Under the pieces are notes generated by a model that was not told the origin of the DNA, made no database searches, and saw only the letters and a list, made by a program, of their open reading frames with translations. DNA of 64,000 nt from Pseudomonas cichorii (GTDB lineage: Bacteria; Pseudomonadota; Gammaproteobacteria; Pseudomonadales; Pseudomonadaceae), in the NCBI RefSeq assembly GCF_018343775.1, contig NZ_CP074349.1:3338001-3402000 (forward strand), given 5' to 3'. Shown in pieces: positions 27,203 through 35,674 of the stretch. Each line of letters begins with the position of its first letter. Positions within the stretch are counted from its first letter, which is position 1. The position numbers and the translations under genes are program-made.

Positions 27203-29332
27203 ATGTCCCGTTCTTTTCTGCTTCAATCCCTGAGCCTGCTTCCCTGTCTGGCGCTTTCGTCCCATGCATTGGCCGCTGACTCACAAACCCTGGCACTGCC
27301 CTCGGTCGCAATCACTGGCAGCGCCGATACGCCAGTAACCGATCTGGCAACCCCGACACCCAGCGGTTCGCGCCTGAACCTTACGGCGCTGGAAACACCC
27401 GCCAGCACCAGTAGCCTCGACAGCCAGCCCCTCGAAAGCCGCAATAACCTGACCGTTCAAGATGCAGTCAGCCGCTCGCCGGGCATCACCAGCATCGCAA
27501 CGCCCGGTGATGGCAATACAGCGCTATCCGCTCGCGGCTTCACCGGGCATTCCTCGGTCATGACCCTGTTCGACGGCTCGCGCCTGTACACCGGCGCCGG
27601 CACTCAGACCTTCCCGGTCGATCCGTTCATGGTCGAGCGTATCGACGTGATCCGTGGCCCGGCTTCGGTGCTTTATGGCGAAGGCGCAACCGGAGCCGTT
27701 ATCAACGTGGTACCGAAAAAGCCTTTCGAGGGCGAAATCCGCAATCGCCTGCGCCTGGGCTACGGCTCCAATGACCGCCAGCAACTGGGCCTCGACAGCG
27801 GCGGCTCGCTGAGCGATACCCTGAGCTATCGCCTTACCCTGAACCAGCAGGAAAGCAATGGCTGGGTCGATAACGGCAATTCCCGCAGCCTGGCCATGAG
27901 CGCAGCCCTGCGCTGGCAAGCCACCGACGACCTGAGCTTCACCCTCGCCCACGAACGTGGCGACAGCGAGCCGATGAACTACTTCGGCACACCGCTGATC
28001 GATGGCCGATACCGCGACAGCCTGCGCGACAAAAACTACAACCTGCGCAATGCCGTGCAACGCTACAACGATGAATGGACCCGCCTGAACACCGACTGGG
28101 CCATCAACGATAACGTCAGCGCCAGCAACCAGCTCTACTACATCAAGAGCCGCCGCCACTGGCGCAACGCCGAAGTCTATAGCTGGAGCAGCGCTCAGGG
28201 TCAGTTGTTGCGTGGCGACTACCTGGAGATCAAGCACGACCAGGAGCAGATCGGCGACCGCCAGAGTTTCACGTTCAACCATTCGCTGTTCGGCCTGGAC
28301 AGCCGCACGGTGATTGGAGCCGAGTACAACAGAATCCGCTTCGACGTCAGCAACAACTCGCCTTACAACGATGTCGGCGGCGACTTCATCGATCCATGGA
28401 GCCCGGCATCCGGCGACTTCCAGAGCCAGTCGGCATTCCGGCCACTGGCCGAAAGCACCACGCGCACTTTTGCCGTGTTCGCCGAAAACCGCCTGCAACT
28501 GTCCGAGCGCTGGTCGCTGGTGACCGGCGTGCGCCGCGACCAGAACCACATCGACCGCTATGACCAGCGTGCCGACAGCCGTAGCGACCGGAGCCTCACC
28601 GGCGGCAACTGGCGCGCCGGGCTGGTGTTCGCTGTGACCAATCAACTGTCCCTGTATGGCCAGTACTCCACCAGTGAAGACGGCGTCAGCAACCTTATCA
28701 GCATGAACCCGACCCAGCAGCAGATGGACCTGACCGAAGCGAAACAGACCGAGTTCGGCCTCAAGCAGCAGTTCTGGGATGGACGTGGCGAATGGACCCT
28801 GGCGGCCTATCACATCGTCAAGAAAAAACTCCTGGCCATCGACCCGGTGACCCGCCTGACCCAACAGGTCGGCCAACAGTCATCTGACGGCCTGGAAGCT
28901 TCTCTGGAACTGGCCCTTGCCAATGACTGGCACGTGTCGGCCAACGCCTCGGTGGTACGTGCCGAGTACGATGATTTCGATGAGACGGTTTCTGGGCAGG
29001 TCGTGTCCCGCGCCGGCAATCGCCCCACCGACGTCCCGCGCCGCACCGCCAATCTGTGGCTGAACAAGGCGCTGAACGAAACGCTGGATGCCGGCATGGG
29101 CCTGCGCTATGTAGACGAGCGTTATGCCAACACCGCCAATACCACCTCAGTGCCAGGCTACACGGTGCTGGACGCCAATCTGGGCTGGCAGGTGCAGCGC
29201 GATGTGCGTCTGGGCCTGCAACTGAACAACCTGCTCGACCGCCGCTACGCCGCGTCGCAGTACAACAACGGGCAGCAGTGGCTGATGGGCGAACCTCGCT
29301 CCTTCTTCGTCACGGCTGATTACAGCTTCTGA
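27203..29332 (+). CDS. TonB-dependent outer-membrane receptor under cobalamin riboswitch control
   Basis: A 709-residue outer-membrane receptor with a signal peptide (SLLPCLALSSHALAA). The plug domain has NNLTVQDAVSRSPGI and VERIDVIRGPASVLYGEGAT, and the long beta-barrel ends FFVTADYSF. There is no STN domain, so it does not signal. The riboswitch upstream and the ABC genes downstream indicate corrinoid uptake. It is longer than classical BtuB (about 610 residues) and its plug resembles siderophore receptors. The true ligand could be cobalamin, another corrinoid or a cobalt complex. The start is ATG at 27203; an in-frame extension to 27050 would lie inside the riboswitch and is rejected. Confidence 0.9.
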   Translation: MSRSFLLQSLSLLPCLALSSHALAADSQTLALPSVAITGSADTPVTDLATPTPSGSRLNLTALETPASTSSLDSQPLESRNNLTVQDAVSRSPGITSIATPGDGNTALSARGFTGHSSVMTLFDGSRLYTGAGTQTFPVDPFMVERIDVIRGPASVLYGEGATGAVINVVPKKPFEGEIRNRLRLGYGSNDRQQLGLDSGGSLSDTLSYRLTLNQQESNGWVDNGNSRSLAMSAALRWQATDDLSFTLAHERGDSEPMNYFGTPLIDGRYRDSLRDKNYNLRNAVQRYNDEWTRLNTDWAINDNVSASNQLYYIKSRRHWRNAEVYSWSSAQGQLLRGDYLEIKHDQEQIGDRQSFTFNHSLFGLDSRTVIGAEYNRIRFDVSNNSPYNDVGGDFIDPWSPASGDFQSQSAFRPLAESTTRTFAVFAENRLQLSERWSLVTGVRRDQNHIDRYDQRADSRSDRSLTGGNWRAGLVFAVTNQLSLYGQYSTSEDGVSNLISMNPTQQQMDLTEAKQTEFGLKQQFWDGRGEWTLAAYHIVKKKLLAIDPVTRLTQQVGQQSSDGLEASLELALANDWHVSANASVVRAEYDDFDETVSGQVVSRAGNRPTDVPRRTANLWLNKALNETLDAGMGLRYVDERYANTANTTSVPGYTVLDANLGWQVQRDVRLGLQLNNLLDRRYAASQYNNGQQWLMGEPRSFFVTADYSF

Positions 29333-29384
29333 TCCAGTTGGCGGCAAGCATACAACCTGTCGCCAGCCAACCCGGAAATCGAGC

Positions 29385-30167
29385 ATGTCCACCCTGAATA
29401 TCAACCGCCTGAACTGGACTGCGCCACAGGGCCAGGGCCAACACTGGCAGCTTGAAGGCATCGACCTGCACATCGGGCAAGGCGAATTCGTCGGGCTGAT
29501 CGGCCCCAATGGCAGTGGCAAGACCAGTCTGTTGCGCTGCGCCTACCGTTTCAACGAACCGGACAGCGGCTCGCTGCACCTCGACGGGCAGGATATCTGG
29601 CAACAGACACCCCGCTGGAGCGCTCAGCGCATGGCCGTGATGATGCAAGAATTTCCTCAGGAGTTCGGCCTGACCGTGCAGGATGTCGTGGCCATGGGGC
29701 GTACACCTCATCAGGGCTGGTTCGACGGCGAAAGCGCCGAAGACCTTGCCCTGATCGACAAGACCTTGAATCAGGTGGGCTTGCAAGGGCTCAGCGAACA
29801 CTCGTTCGTGTCATTGTCGGGCGGCGAAAAACAGCGCGCATTGCTGGCCCGCGCACTGGTGCAACAGCCCGGTCTGCTGATCCTCGACGAGCCCACCAAC
29901 CATCTTGATCCGCGCTACCAACTGGAGCTGCTGCACTCTTTGCGGCGACTGAAACTCAGCACGCTGGCCAGCTTTCATGACCTCAATCTGGCTGCGGCGT
30001 TCTGCGACCGGCTGTATGTCATCGAGCACGGCCAGATCGTTGCCAGTGGCACGCCGACCGAGGTTCTGACCGAACAACGACTGCTGCACGTATTCGGCGT
30101 CCACGCACTGGTGGATACCCATCCACTGGCACCTCATCCACGCATTACCTGGATCAGCCCATCATGA
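29385..30167 (+). CDS. ABC transporter ATPase for corrinoid/iron-complex uptake (BtuD/FecE-like)
   Basis: A 260-residue cytoplasmic ATPase. Walker A is GPNGSGKTSL near 45-54, the Q-loop has MMQEFPQEFG, the signature is LSGGEKQRALLARAL near 144, and Walker B is LLILDEPTNHLD near 164. The switch His is in ASFHDLNLAA. This is the FecE/BtuD class that powers import of metal chelates. It overlaps the next gene by 4 bp (ATGA), part of a receptor-ATPase-binding protein-permease operon downstream of the cobalamin riboswitch. Confidence 0.92.
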   Translation: MSTLNINRLNWTAPQGQGQHWQLEGIDLHIGQGEFVGLIGPNGSGKTSLLRCAYRFNEPDSGSLHLDGQDIWQQTPRWSAQRMAVMMQEFPQEFGLTVQDVVAMGRTPHQGWFDGESAEDLALIDKTLNQVGLQGLSEHSFVSLSGGEKQRALLARALVQQPGLLILDEPTNHLDPRYQLELLHSLRRLKLSTLASFHDLNLAAAFCDRLYVIEHGQIVASGTPTEVLTEQRLLHVFGVHALVDTHPLAPHPRITWISPS

Positions 30168-31132
30168 CCCGAGCCCTGGCCTGCCTGATGCTGCTTGCCG
30201 CCCTGCCACTGGCCGCTGCTGCCGATAATTTCCCCCTGACCGTGCAGAGTTGCGGGCGCGAGGTGACGTTCGATCATCCACCACAGCGGGCAGTCAGCCA
30301 TGACATCAACCTGACCGGCATGCTGCTCGCCCTCGGCCTGCGCCCCCGCATGGTTGGCTACACCGGCATCACCGGCTGGAAAACCCTCGACCCGGCCCTG
30401 CGCGAGGCGCTGGACGGTCTGCCCGAGCTGGCAGAGCGTTACCCGTCGGTGGAAAACCTGCTGGATGCCAATGCCGACTTTTTCTTTGCAGGCTGGAGCT
30501 ACGGCATGCGCGTCGGAGGCCCGGTGACGCCACACACACTGCAACCGTTCGGCATTCCCGTGTATGAACTAAGCGAATCCTGTTCGCGGATCATGACTCA
30601 GCGCGAAGCCAGCCTGGAGGATCTGTACCGCGACCTGCATAACCTGGGGCGAATCTTCGATGTCCAGCAACGCGCCGATGCCGTAGTCGAGGGCCTGCAA
30701 CAACGGGTCGCGCAGACAACGGCCCGACTGGGACAGGTCCGGCAACGCCCGCGAGTGTTCCTGTATGACAGTGGCGAAGACAGGCCCGCGACCTCAGGAA
30801 AACTGGGGATGCCACACGCCTTGATCGAAACGGCTGGCGGGCAGAACGTCATGGACGATATCGCCGCCAGCTGGACTCAGGTCAGTTGGGAAAGCGTGGT
30901 GGAGCGCAACCCGCAGGTGATCGTGATCGTCGATTATGGGCCGACCTCCTGGCAGCACAAGCGCGACTTCCTTTTACAGAACGCAGCCTTGAGCAGTGTC
31001 GAAGCCATCCGTCAGAAACGATTCGTGGTACTGCCCTATGTCGCCGTGACGCCTTCGGTCGATAACGCTGAAGCCATCGAAAAACTGGCCGCTGCGCTGC
31101 ATCCCGAACAGTTCGACGGAGCCCGGCAGTGA
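30164..31132 (+). CDS. periplasmic binding protein of the corrinoid/iron-complex ABC importer (BtuF-like)
   Basis: A 322-residue class III (helical backbone) solute-binding protein. A signal peptide is evident (LMLLAALPLAAAA). Recognisable regions are the N-terminal lobe (FDHPPQRAVSHDINLTGMLLALGL) and the C-terminal lobe (NPQVIVIVDYGPTSW, then VEAIRQKRFVVLP). The family binds vitamin B12, haem or ferric siderophores and delivers them to a FecCD-type permease. The cobalamin riboswitch at the head of the operon favours a corrinoid. Four-base overlaps with both neighbouring genes show translational coupling. Confidence 0.88.
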   Translation: MTRALACLMLLAALPLAAAADNFPLTVQSCGREVTFDHPPQRAVSHDINLTGMLLALGLRPRMVGYTGITGWKTLDPALREALDGLPELAERYPSVENLLDANADFFFAGWSYGMRVGGPVTPHTLQPFGIPVYELSESCSRIMTQREASLEDLYRDLHNLGRIFDVQQRADAVVEGLQQRVAQTTARLGQVRQRPRVFLYDSGEDRPATSGKLGMPHALIETAGGQNVMDDIAASWTQVSWESVVERNPQVIVIVDYGPTSWQHKRDFLLQNAALSSVEAIRQKRFVVLPYVAVTPSVDNAEAIEKLAAALHPEQFDGARQ

Positions 31133-32148
31133 AGCCTGTACGCAGCGTGGCCGGTTATCGCTGGCTGATCGGCACCCTGTTCGTTCTGCTGGCGCTGTCG
31201 TGCCTGATATCACTGGGCTTCGGTCCGGCGCGAGTGCCCTTGGCCAAGGTACTGGGCATTGTTTTGCAACAGGTCGGCTTCGATGCCGTGGTGGACTGGA
31301 GCAAGGGCCAGGCACAGATCATCTGGCTGATCCGCGCCCCCCGGGTATTGCTCGGTGCGCTGGTGGGCGCGGGGCTGGCACTGGTCGGTACGGCACTCCA
31401 GGCGGTGACCCGCAATCCGCTGGCTGACCCGCACCTGCTGGGCGTCAGTTCCGGCGCTGCTCTTGGGGCAGTGGTCGCGGTGTTGTATCTGGGTGAGTTC
31501 ATTGGCGTATTCAGCCTGCCGCTGGCCGCCTTCATCGGCGCACTGGGCAGCATGCTGCTGGTCCTGGCCGTCGCCAGCAGGCACGGACGTCTGGAAAGCG
31601 AGCGCCTGTTGCTGGCTGGGGTCGCGGTGTCATTCGTACTGATGGCCCTGGTCAATCTGCTGCTCTACACCGGCGATCAGCATGCCGCCAACTCCGTGAT
31701 GTTCTGGATGCTCGGCGGCCTTGGGCTGGCGCGCTGGGAGTTGCTATGGCTGCCGGTCGCTTGCGTATCGGGTGGTTTCATCGTGCTGCTAAGCCTGAGC
31801 CGTGCCCTCAATGCCTTGATGAGTGGCGAACAGACTGCCGTGAGCCTGGGGTTCAATACCCGGCATGTGCGCTGGCAGGTGTTTGTCAGCACTTCGTTGC
31901 TGACCGGCGTACTGGTGTCGCTCTCCGGTGCCATCGGTTTCGTCGGCCTGATGTTGCCGCACATGGCGCGTCGTCTGGTCGGAGCCGAGCACCGCAGGCT
32001 GCTGCCGGTCAGCGCCCTGCTTGGGGCGCTGTTCATGATCTGGGTGGACGTCGCAGCCCGCACGCTGATTGCGCCACAGGACCTGCCCATCGGCATCGCC
32101 ACGGCGGCCATTGGCGGTGTGTTTTTCATATTGCTGATACGTCGATAG
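31129..32148 (+). CDS. FecCD-family ABC permease (BtuC-like)
   Basis: A 339-residue inner-membrane permease with about 9-10 transmembrane segments. Family signatures are LIRAPRVLLGALVGAGLALVG-type text near residue 65, GTALQAVTRNPLADPHLLGV, a GxxLALSRALNAL-like cytoplasmic loop with LMSGEQTAVSLG, and the late GAIGFVGLMLPHMAR coupling-helix motif. The GTG start overlaps the upstream stop codon. It closes the importer operon. No second cobalamin gene follows; a LysR gene starts about 155 bp later. Confidence 0.9.
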   Translation: MKPVRSVAGYRWLIGTLFVLLALSCLISLGFGPARVPLAKVLGIVLQQVGFDAVVDWSKGQAQIIWLIRAPRVLLGALVGAGLALVGTALQAVTRNPLADPHLLGVSSGAALGAVVAVLYLGEFIGVFSLPLAAFIGALGSMLLVLAVASRHGRLESERLLLAGVAVSFVLMALVNLLLYTGDQHAANSVMFWMLGGLGLARWELLWLPVACVSGGFIVLLSLSRALNALMSGEQTAVSLGFNTRHVRWQVFVSTSLLTGVLVSLSGAIGFVGLMLPHMARRLVGAEHRRLLPVSALLGALFMIWVDVAARTLIAPQDLPIGIATAAIGGVFFILLIRR

Positions 32149-32229
32149 GGGTTGAGCAAACGCCTTCTCTCCCCTCACCAGATCATGCGTTTCATGCTTC
32201 AATAGCCCGGCAGCAGAGAACAGGCAGCT

Positions 32230-32258
32230 ACCTCTGTTCAGATTTACTGAACAGAGGT
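32230..32258. promoter_or_regulatory. perfect 12-bp palindrome before a LysR gene, probable autoregulatory operator
   Basis: The arms ACCTCTGTTCAG and CTGAACAGAGGT are perfect reverse complements around ATTTA. The core TGTTCAG-N5-CTGAACA has a T-N11-A-like LysR geometry. It lies 46 bp before the LysR start at 32304. A second copy of the TGTTCA/TGAACA core follows the gene at 33241. Confidence 0.75.
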
Positions 32259-32303
32259 CATGTGGTGTACATGCGGGATTGCCCGCGCAAGGTTGTGACC
32301 TTC

Positions 32304-33236
32304 ATGAATACACGATTCGTTGAAACCTTCATCCTGTTGGCCCATGTGGGCAGTGTTCGTCAGGTTGCAAAGCAGATGCACACCACACCGGGTGCTATCT
32401 CCATGCGTGTGCGCAAGCTGGAAGCCGAACTGGGTATTGTGCTCTTCAACTGGGACCACAAGACCCTTCAGATAACGCCTCAAGGCGCCAGCCTGCTGCC
32501 TCATGCCGAGCGTCTGGTGGAAGCCACACAGGCCTTTCAACGTGCGGCCAGCTCTCCAGCGAAAGAACAAGGCCGAATCCGGATTGCGGTAATCGAGACA
32601 GTCGTTCACACATTTCTACCGGACTTCATGAAACTCATGAGCCGGACAATGCCCGATGTCACCATAGACCTGTCCGTTGAACTGACTTCAAACTCGAAAG
32701 AGCAGTTGATGCGACGTGAAGTCGACCTGATCATCCGGGTCATCGCCGATGACGGCGACAATCCGTTTGCGATTACCAAACCGATTGCAGAGCTGCCCAT
32801 TCATTGGGTTGCACGCCCACGTGCTGTGCCGACACGGGATATGGTGCGTAAAGTGCTGAGCAAGCAAATGCTGACGCAGATGCGAGGCTCGGCCCCCTAT
32901 GAGTCCGCCGTTACCATCGCGCAACAGTTGGCATCGGAGCACGGGGTATTGGCCAGTGAACTGCGCATATCCGGTTCCCCTTCCCTGGCAGCGCTGGTAT
33001 CGCTGGTGAAAGAAGGTGTAGGCGTGGCGATCATGCCGGGCATTCTGGTCAAGAACAGCCTGCAACATGGCGAACTGCAAGAACTCCCGCTGCCCAGCCC
33101 GCCCTCGTTCAAGATCGCGACATCCCATATGAAAAATGCGCCTGCGCTGGTATCAGGGGTCGCAGACATCGTGCACAAGGTCTGCCGCACGTACTGTAAA
33201 CGCCAGGGGGAACACTGGATCATCAGTCACGGCTAA
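32304..33236 (+). CDS. LysR-family transcriptional regulator
   Basis: A 310-residue LysR regulator. The HTH is TRFVETFILLAHVGSVRQVA followed by MHTTPGAISMRVRKLEAELG. The effector domain has PDVTIDLSVELTSNSKEQLM and a C-terminal GVGVAIMPGILV segment. The start ATG at 32304 puts the HTH at the very N-terminus; the frame stays open upstream through the permease gene, but that is a shadow. Palindromes with the same TGTTCA/TGAACA core lie before and after it, so it probably regulates both itself and the downstream DUF1445 gene. Confidence 0.9.
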   Translation: MNTRFVETFILLAHVGSVRQVAKQMHTTPGAISMRVRKLEAELGIVLFNWDHKTLQITPQGASLLPHAERLVEATQAFQRAASSPAKEQGRIRIAVIETVVHTFLPDFMKLMSRTMPDVTIDLSVELTSNSKEQLMRREVDLIIRVIADDGDNPFAITKPIAELPIHWVARPRAVPTRDMVRKVLSKQMLTQMRGSAPYESAVTIAQQLASEHGVLASELRISGSPSLAALVSLVKEGVGVAIMPGILVKNSLQHGELQELPLPSPPSFKIATSHMKNAPALVSGVADIVHKVCRTYCKRQGEHWIISHG

Positions 33237-33240
33237 ATCA

Positions 33241-33263
33241 CCTGTTCAGTTAAATTGAACAGG
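33241..33263. promoter_or_regulatory. second TGTTCA/TGAACA palindrome, between the LysR and DUF1445 genes
   Basis: CCTGTTCA and TGAACAGG are perfect 8-bp arms around a 7-bp spacer. The core is shared with the 32230 palindrome. It begins 4 bp after the LysR stop and about 85 bp before the hydro-lyase start, a position suited to controlling that gene. Confidence 0.7.
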
Positions 33264-33346
33264 CATGGCGATTATTGTTGGATAGACACTGCCTGCAAGC
33301 TGTTCAAAGAATGACTCCCCTACTTCGTAATGCTGGAGCCTTCACG

Positions 33347-34132
33347 ATGAGCACGCCCTGGACCAACCCCGCCGAGTTTCGCGCAGCCGTCAGAGCTGGC
33401 CTTCATACTGGCCCCACCGCAGACGTCTGCCCTGGCTACACCCAGGGAAACCTGGCCATTCTGCCTCGTGAATACGCAGACGAGTTCTTGCGATTCGCCT
33501 GCCTCAACCCGAAGTCCTGCCCGATTATCGGCATGACCGAACCGGGAGACAGCCGGGTTCCTGAACTGGGCGGCGTGGATTTGATGGCCGACGTCCCGGC
33601 TTATTGCGTATTCCGCGACGGTGAACAGGTTGATGAAGTGTCGGATCTCAAAGGGCTGTGGAACGATGATCTGGTAGGTTTTGTCATTGGCTGCTCCTTC
33701 TCCTTTGAAGGCGCGCTTCTAGATGCAGGCGTACCGATTCGCCACATCGAACAGGGCTCCAATGTCCCGATGTACGTTTCCAATATTGCCAATGGCAAGG
33801 CAGGACGTTTCGGCGGGACCACCGTGGTCAGCATGCGTCCGATGACTCCGGCACAGGCCATCCGGGCGGTGCAGGTCACTTCCCGCTTCCCGAGTGTCCA
33901 TGGAGCGCCTGTTCACTTGGGTGACCCGTCCCAGATCGGCATCCGCGATGTCGATTCGCCCGACTTCGGCGAACGCTCGATTATCCGCCCAGGCGAAATC
34001 CCGGTGTTCTGGGCCTGCGGCGTAACCCCCCAACAAGCGATCCGCAGCGCACGCCCCTCATTCGCCATCACCCACAAACCTGGGCATATGGTGGTGACCG
34101 ATATTCTCAATAGTCATCTTGCGGTGTTTTAA
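33347..34132 (+). CDS. putative hydro-lyase of the DUF1445 (YcsI) family
   Basis: A 261-residue cytoplasmic enzyme of the D-glutamate cyclase-like/DUF1445 family, often annotated as putative hydro-lyase. Family-typical segments are [25 protein letters not shown] text at the N-terminus, [26 protein letters not shown] with a conserved Cys near residue 118, and a C-terminal [13 protein letters not shown] with another Cys. The start ATG at 33347 follows GGAG with 8 bp spacing. It is probably controlled by the upstream LysR through the palindrome at 33241. DUF1445 genes often lie with 5-oxoprolinase (pxp) genes; here a pxp operon lies about 6 kb away. The substrate is not proven. Confidence 0.85.
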   Translation: MSTPWTNPAEFRAAVRAGLHTGPTADVCPGYTQGNLAILPREYADEFLRFACLNPKSCPIIGMTEPGDSRVPELGGVDLMADVPAYCVFRDGEQVDEVSDLKGLWNDDLVGFVIGCSFSFEGALLDAGVPIRHIEQGSNVPMYVSNIANGKAGRFGGTTVVSMRPMTPAQAIRAVQVTSRFPSVHGAPVHLGDPSQIGIRDVDSPDFGERSIIRPGEIPVFWACGVTPQQAIRSARPSFAITHKPGHMVVTDILNSHLAVF

Positions 34133-34202
34133 GAATGACGTACTTGCAGGAGGCAGCTTGCTGGCGATAGGGCCTGTTGCAGTTTGACAACACCGCAGTA
34201 GT

Positions 34203-34281
34203 AGCGAATTCATTCGCGAAGGGCCAGCACATCCGACAGAGATATGTCGTTTGATATGCCGTTTTCGCGAATAAATTCGCT
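34203..34281. repeat. pair of inverted 18-bp palindromic elements between convergent genes
   Basis: AGCGAATTCATTCGCGAA (34203-34220) and TTCGCGAATAAATTCGCT (34264-34281) are reverse complements of each other with one mismatch. They lie between the convergent hydro-lyase and porin genes. They resemble short intergenic palindromes (REP-like) common in Pseudomonas and may end transcription in both directions. Confidence 0.6.
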
Positions 34282-34291
34282 TGTGCCAGCT

Positions 34292-35623
34292 TTAGAGGAT
34301 ATCCAGCGGATAAGTCACAATCACCCGATGCTCATCGCTGTCACGCTGGGAGGCGACTTCGCTGCGCAGCGAGGCATGTCGCAACTGGACGCCTAGCTTC
34401 TTCAGCGGGCCGGATTGCACCACGTAGCCCAGGGTCAGGTTGCGTTCCCATTCTTTCTGGTCGCCATTGGCCGTGCGAATGTTCGAGCCGCTTTCGTACA
34501 TGCCCATGAAAGTCAGGCCCGGAACGCCCACCTGAGCGAAGTCGTAGCCATAGCGAACCTGCCAGGTGCTTTCGCCGGCACGCTGGAATTTGCCGATCAT
34601 GGATTCGGTCATGAAGTACGCCGTAGAGCCATCGCCCTGGTTGAGCCATACAGCATCGCTGTCGCCGCTGACCTGCTGGAAACCGGCCGCAATGGTGTGG
34701 CCGCTGACCAGATAGGTGAACAGCGCGCTGGACAGGCGGCTGTCTACCTTGCCTTTCACCACACCGCCGCCGTAATAGCCGTTGGTGTAGAACGCCGGAT
34801 CATTGCCATTGGCGCCATCGGACTTGTTATCGAAATAGCGCAGGTCGGAACGCAAGGTGCCCGGCCCGACAGCAATATCGTATTTCACACCCAGGAAGTT
34901 CTGTTTGTAGAAGTCTTCCAGATGGCCGTAGTAATACTGCAAGGTCAGGTCTTTAGTGACTTTGTAATCGACACCACCGTAATAGAACTTGTTGACGAAC
35001 TCGCCAGTACGGGCGTTGTTCGCGCCAGGAATGGACATGCCCATCTGGTTGCTCGACCCGCGCCCTTTTACATGTTCCAGCTGGCCCAATGTAAAGGTGA
35101 AGTTATCGATATCCCTGGACTGAACCTGGCCACCATTGAAAGTCTGTTGCAACATGCGATCGGTGGACATCACTACCGGCAACATCGGCACCAGCGTGCC
35201 GTAACGGAACTCGGTCTTGGAAACCAGTGCCTTGGCGGTCAGGCCAACACTGCCGAATTCATCGACGGCACGACCATCGCCGTCGGTAGGGAACACGTTA
35301 CCGTTGAACGCTGAACTGGTCGGGTTGTAATGACGGCCCTTGCCGGAGTCCAGACGAAAACCGGCCATGCCCAATGCGTCGACACCAAACCCTACAAGCC
35401 CCTGGGTATAACCGGAACGAAAATCGAGAATGAAACCTTGCCCCCACTCCTGGGTGTAGTTCGGGTTGTCCGCCCCGCTGCGGTTATCGGCATTACTGAA
35501 GAAGTTACGGGCCAGCACACTGGCCTTGCTGTCCTCTACAAAACCGGCACTGAATGCCTGTTGGGCCATGACCATACCGCAAATACCAGCCACCAGACGG
35601 GGCGAGCGATTGATAAGCTCCAT
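34292..35623 (-). CDS. OprD-family outer-membrane porin
   Basis: A 443-residue porin of the OprD/Occ family, which allows specific uptake of amino acids or aromatic acids. A signal peptide ends near AFSAGF. The mature start FVEDSKASVLARNFFSN is typical of the family, as are QEWGQGFILDFRSGYTQGLVGFGVD and the strand ending VTYPLDIL. The start is ATG at 35623. It lies downstream of the MFS and aminotransferase genes on the same strand with about 50 bp between. A place in the same uptake pathway is likely but inferred. Confidence 0.93.
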   Translation of the reverse strand: MELINRSPRLVAGICGMVMAQQAFSAGFVEDSKASVLARNFFSNADNRSGADNPNYTQEWGQGFILDFRSGYTQGLVGFGVDALGMAGFRLDSGKGRHYNPTSSAFNGNVFPTDGDGRAVDEFGSVGLTAKALVSKTEFRYGTLVPMLPVVMSTDRMLQQTFNGGQVQSRDIDNFTFTLGQLEHVKGRGSSNQMGMSIPGANNARTGEFVNKFYYGGVDYKVTKDLTLQYYYGHLEDFYKQNFLGVKYDIAVGPGTLRSDLRYFDNKSDGANGNDPAFYTNGYYGGGVVKGKVDSRLSSALFTYLVSGHTIAAGFQQVSGDSDAVWLNQGDGSTAYFMTESMIGKFQRAGESTWQVRYGYDFAQVGVPGLTFMGMYESGSNIRTANGDQKEWERNLTLGYVVQSGPLKKLGVQLRHASLRSEVASQRDSDEHRVIVTYPLDIL

Positions 35624-35674
35624 CGAAATATCCTTTGCTGTAAGTAAGTGGTGTAAGCAGTCAGGAGTAGGCAG

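Noticed and set aside
27524..28876. 450-codon minus-strand frame within the corrinoid receptor gene
   Set aside because: It is antisense to a TonB receptor with a clear plug and barrel; the shadow is Val/Ala/Gln-rich without a domain.
34203..34281. Attachment-site direct repeats of an integrated element
   Set aside because: The two copies are inverted, not direct, and no integrase or tRNA gene is nearby.
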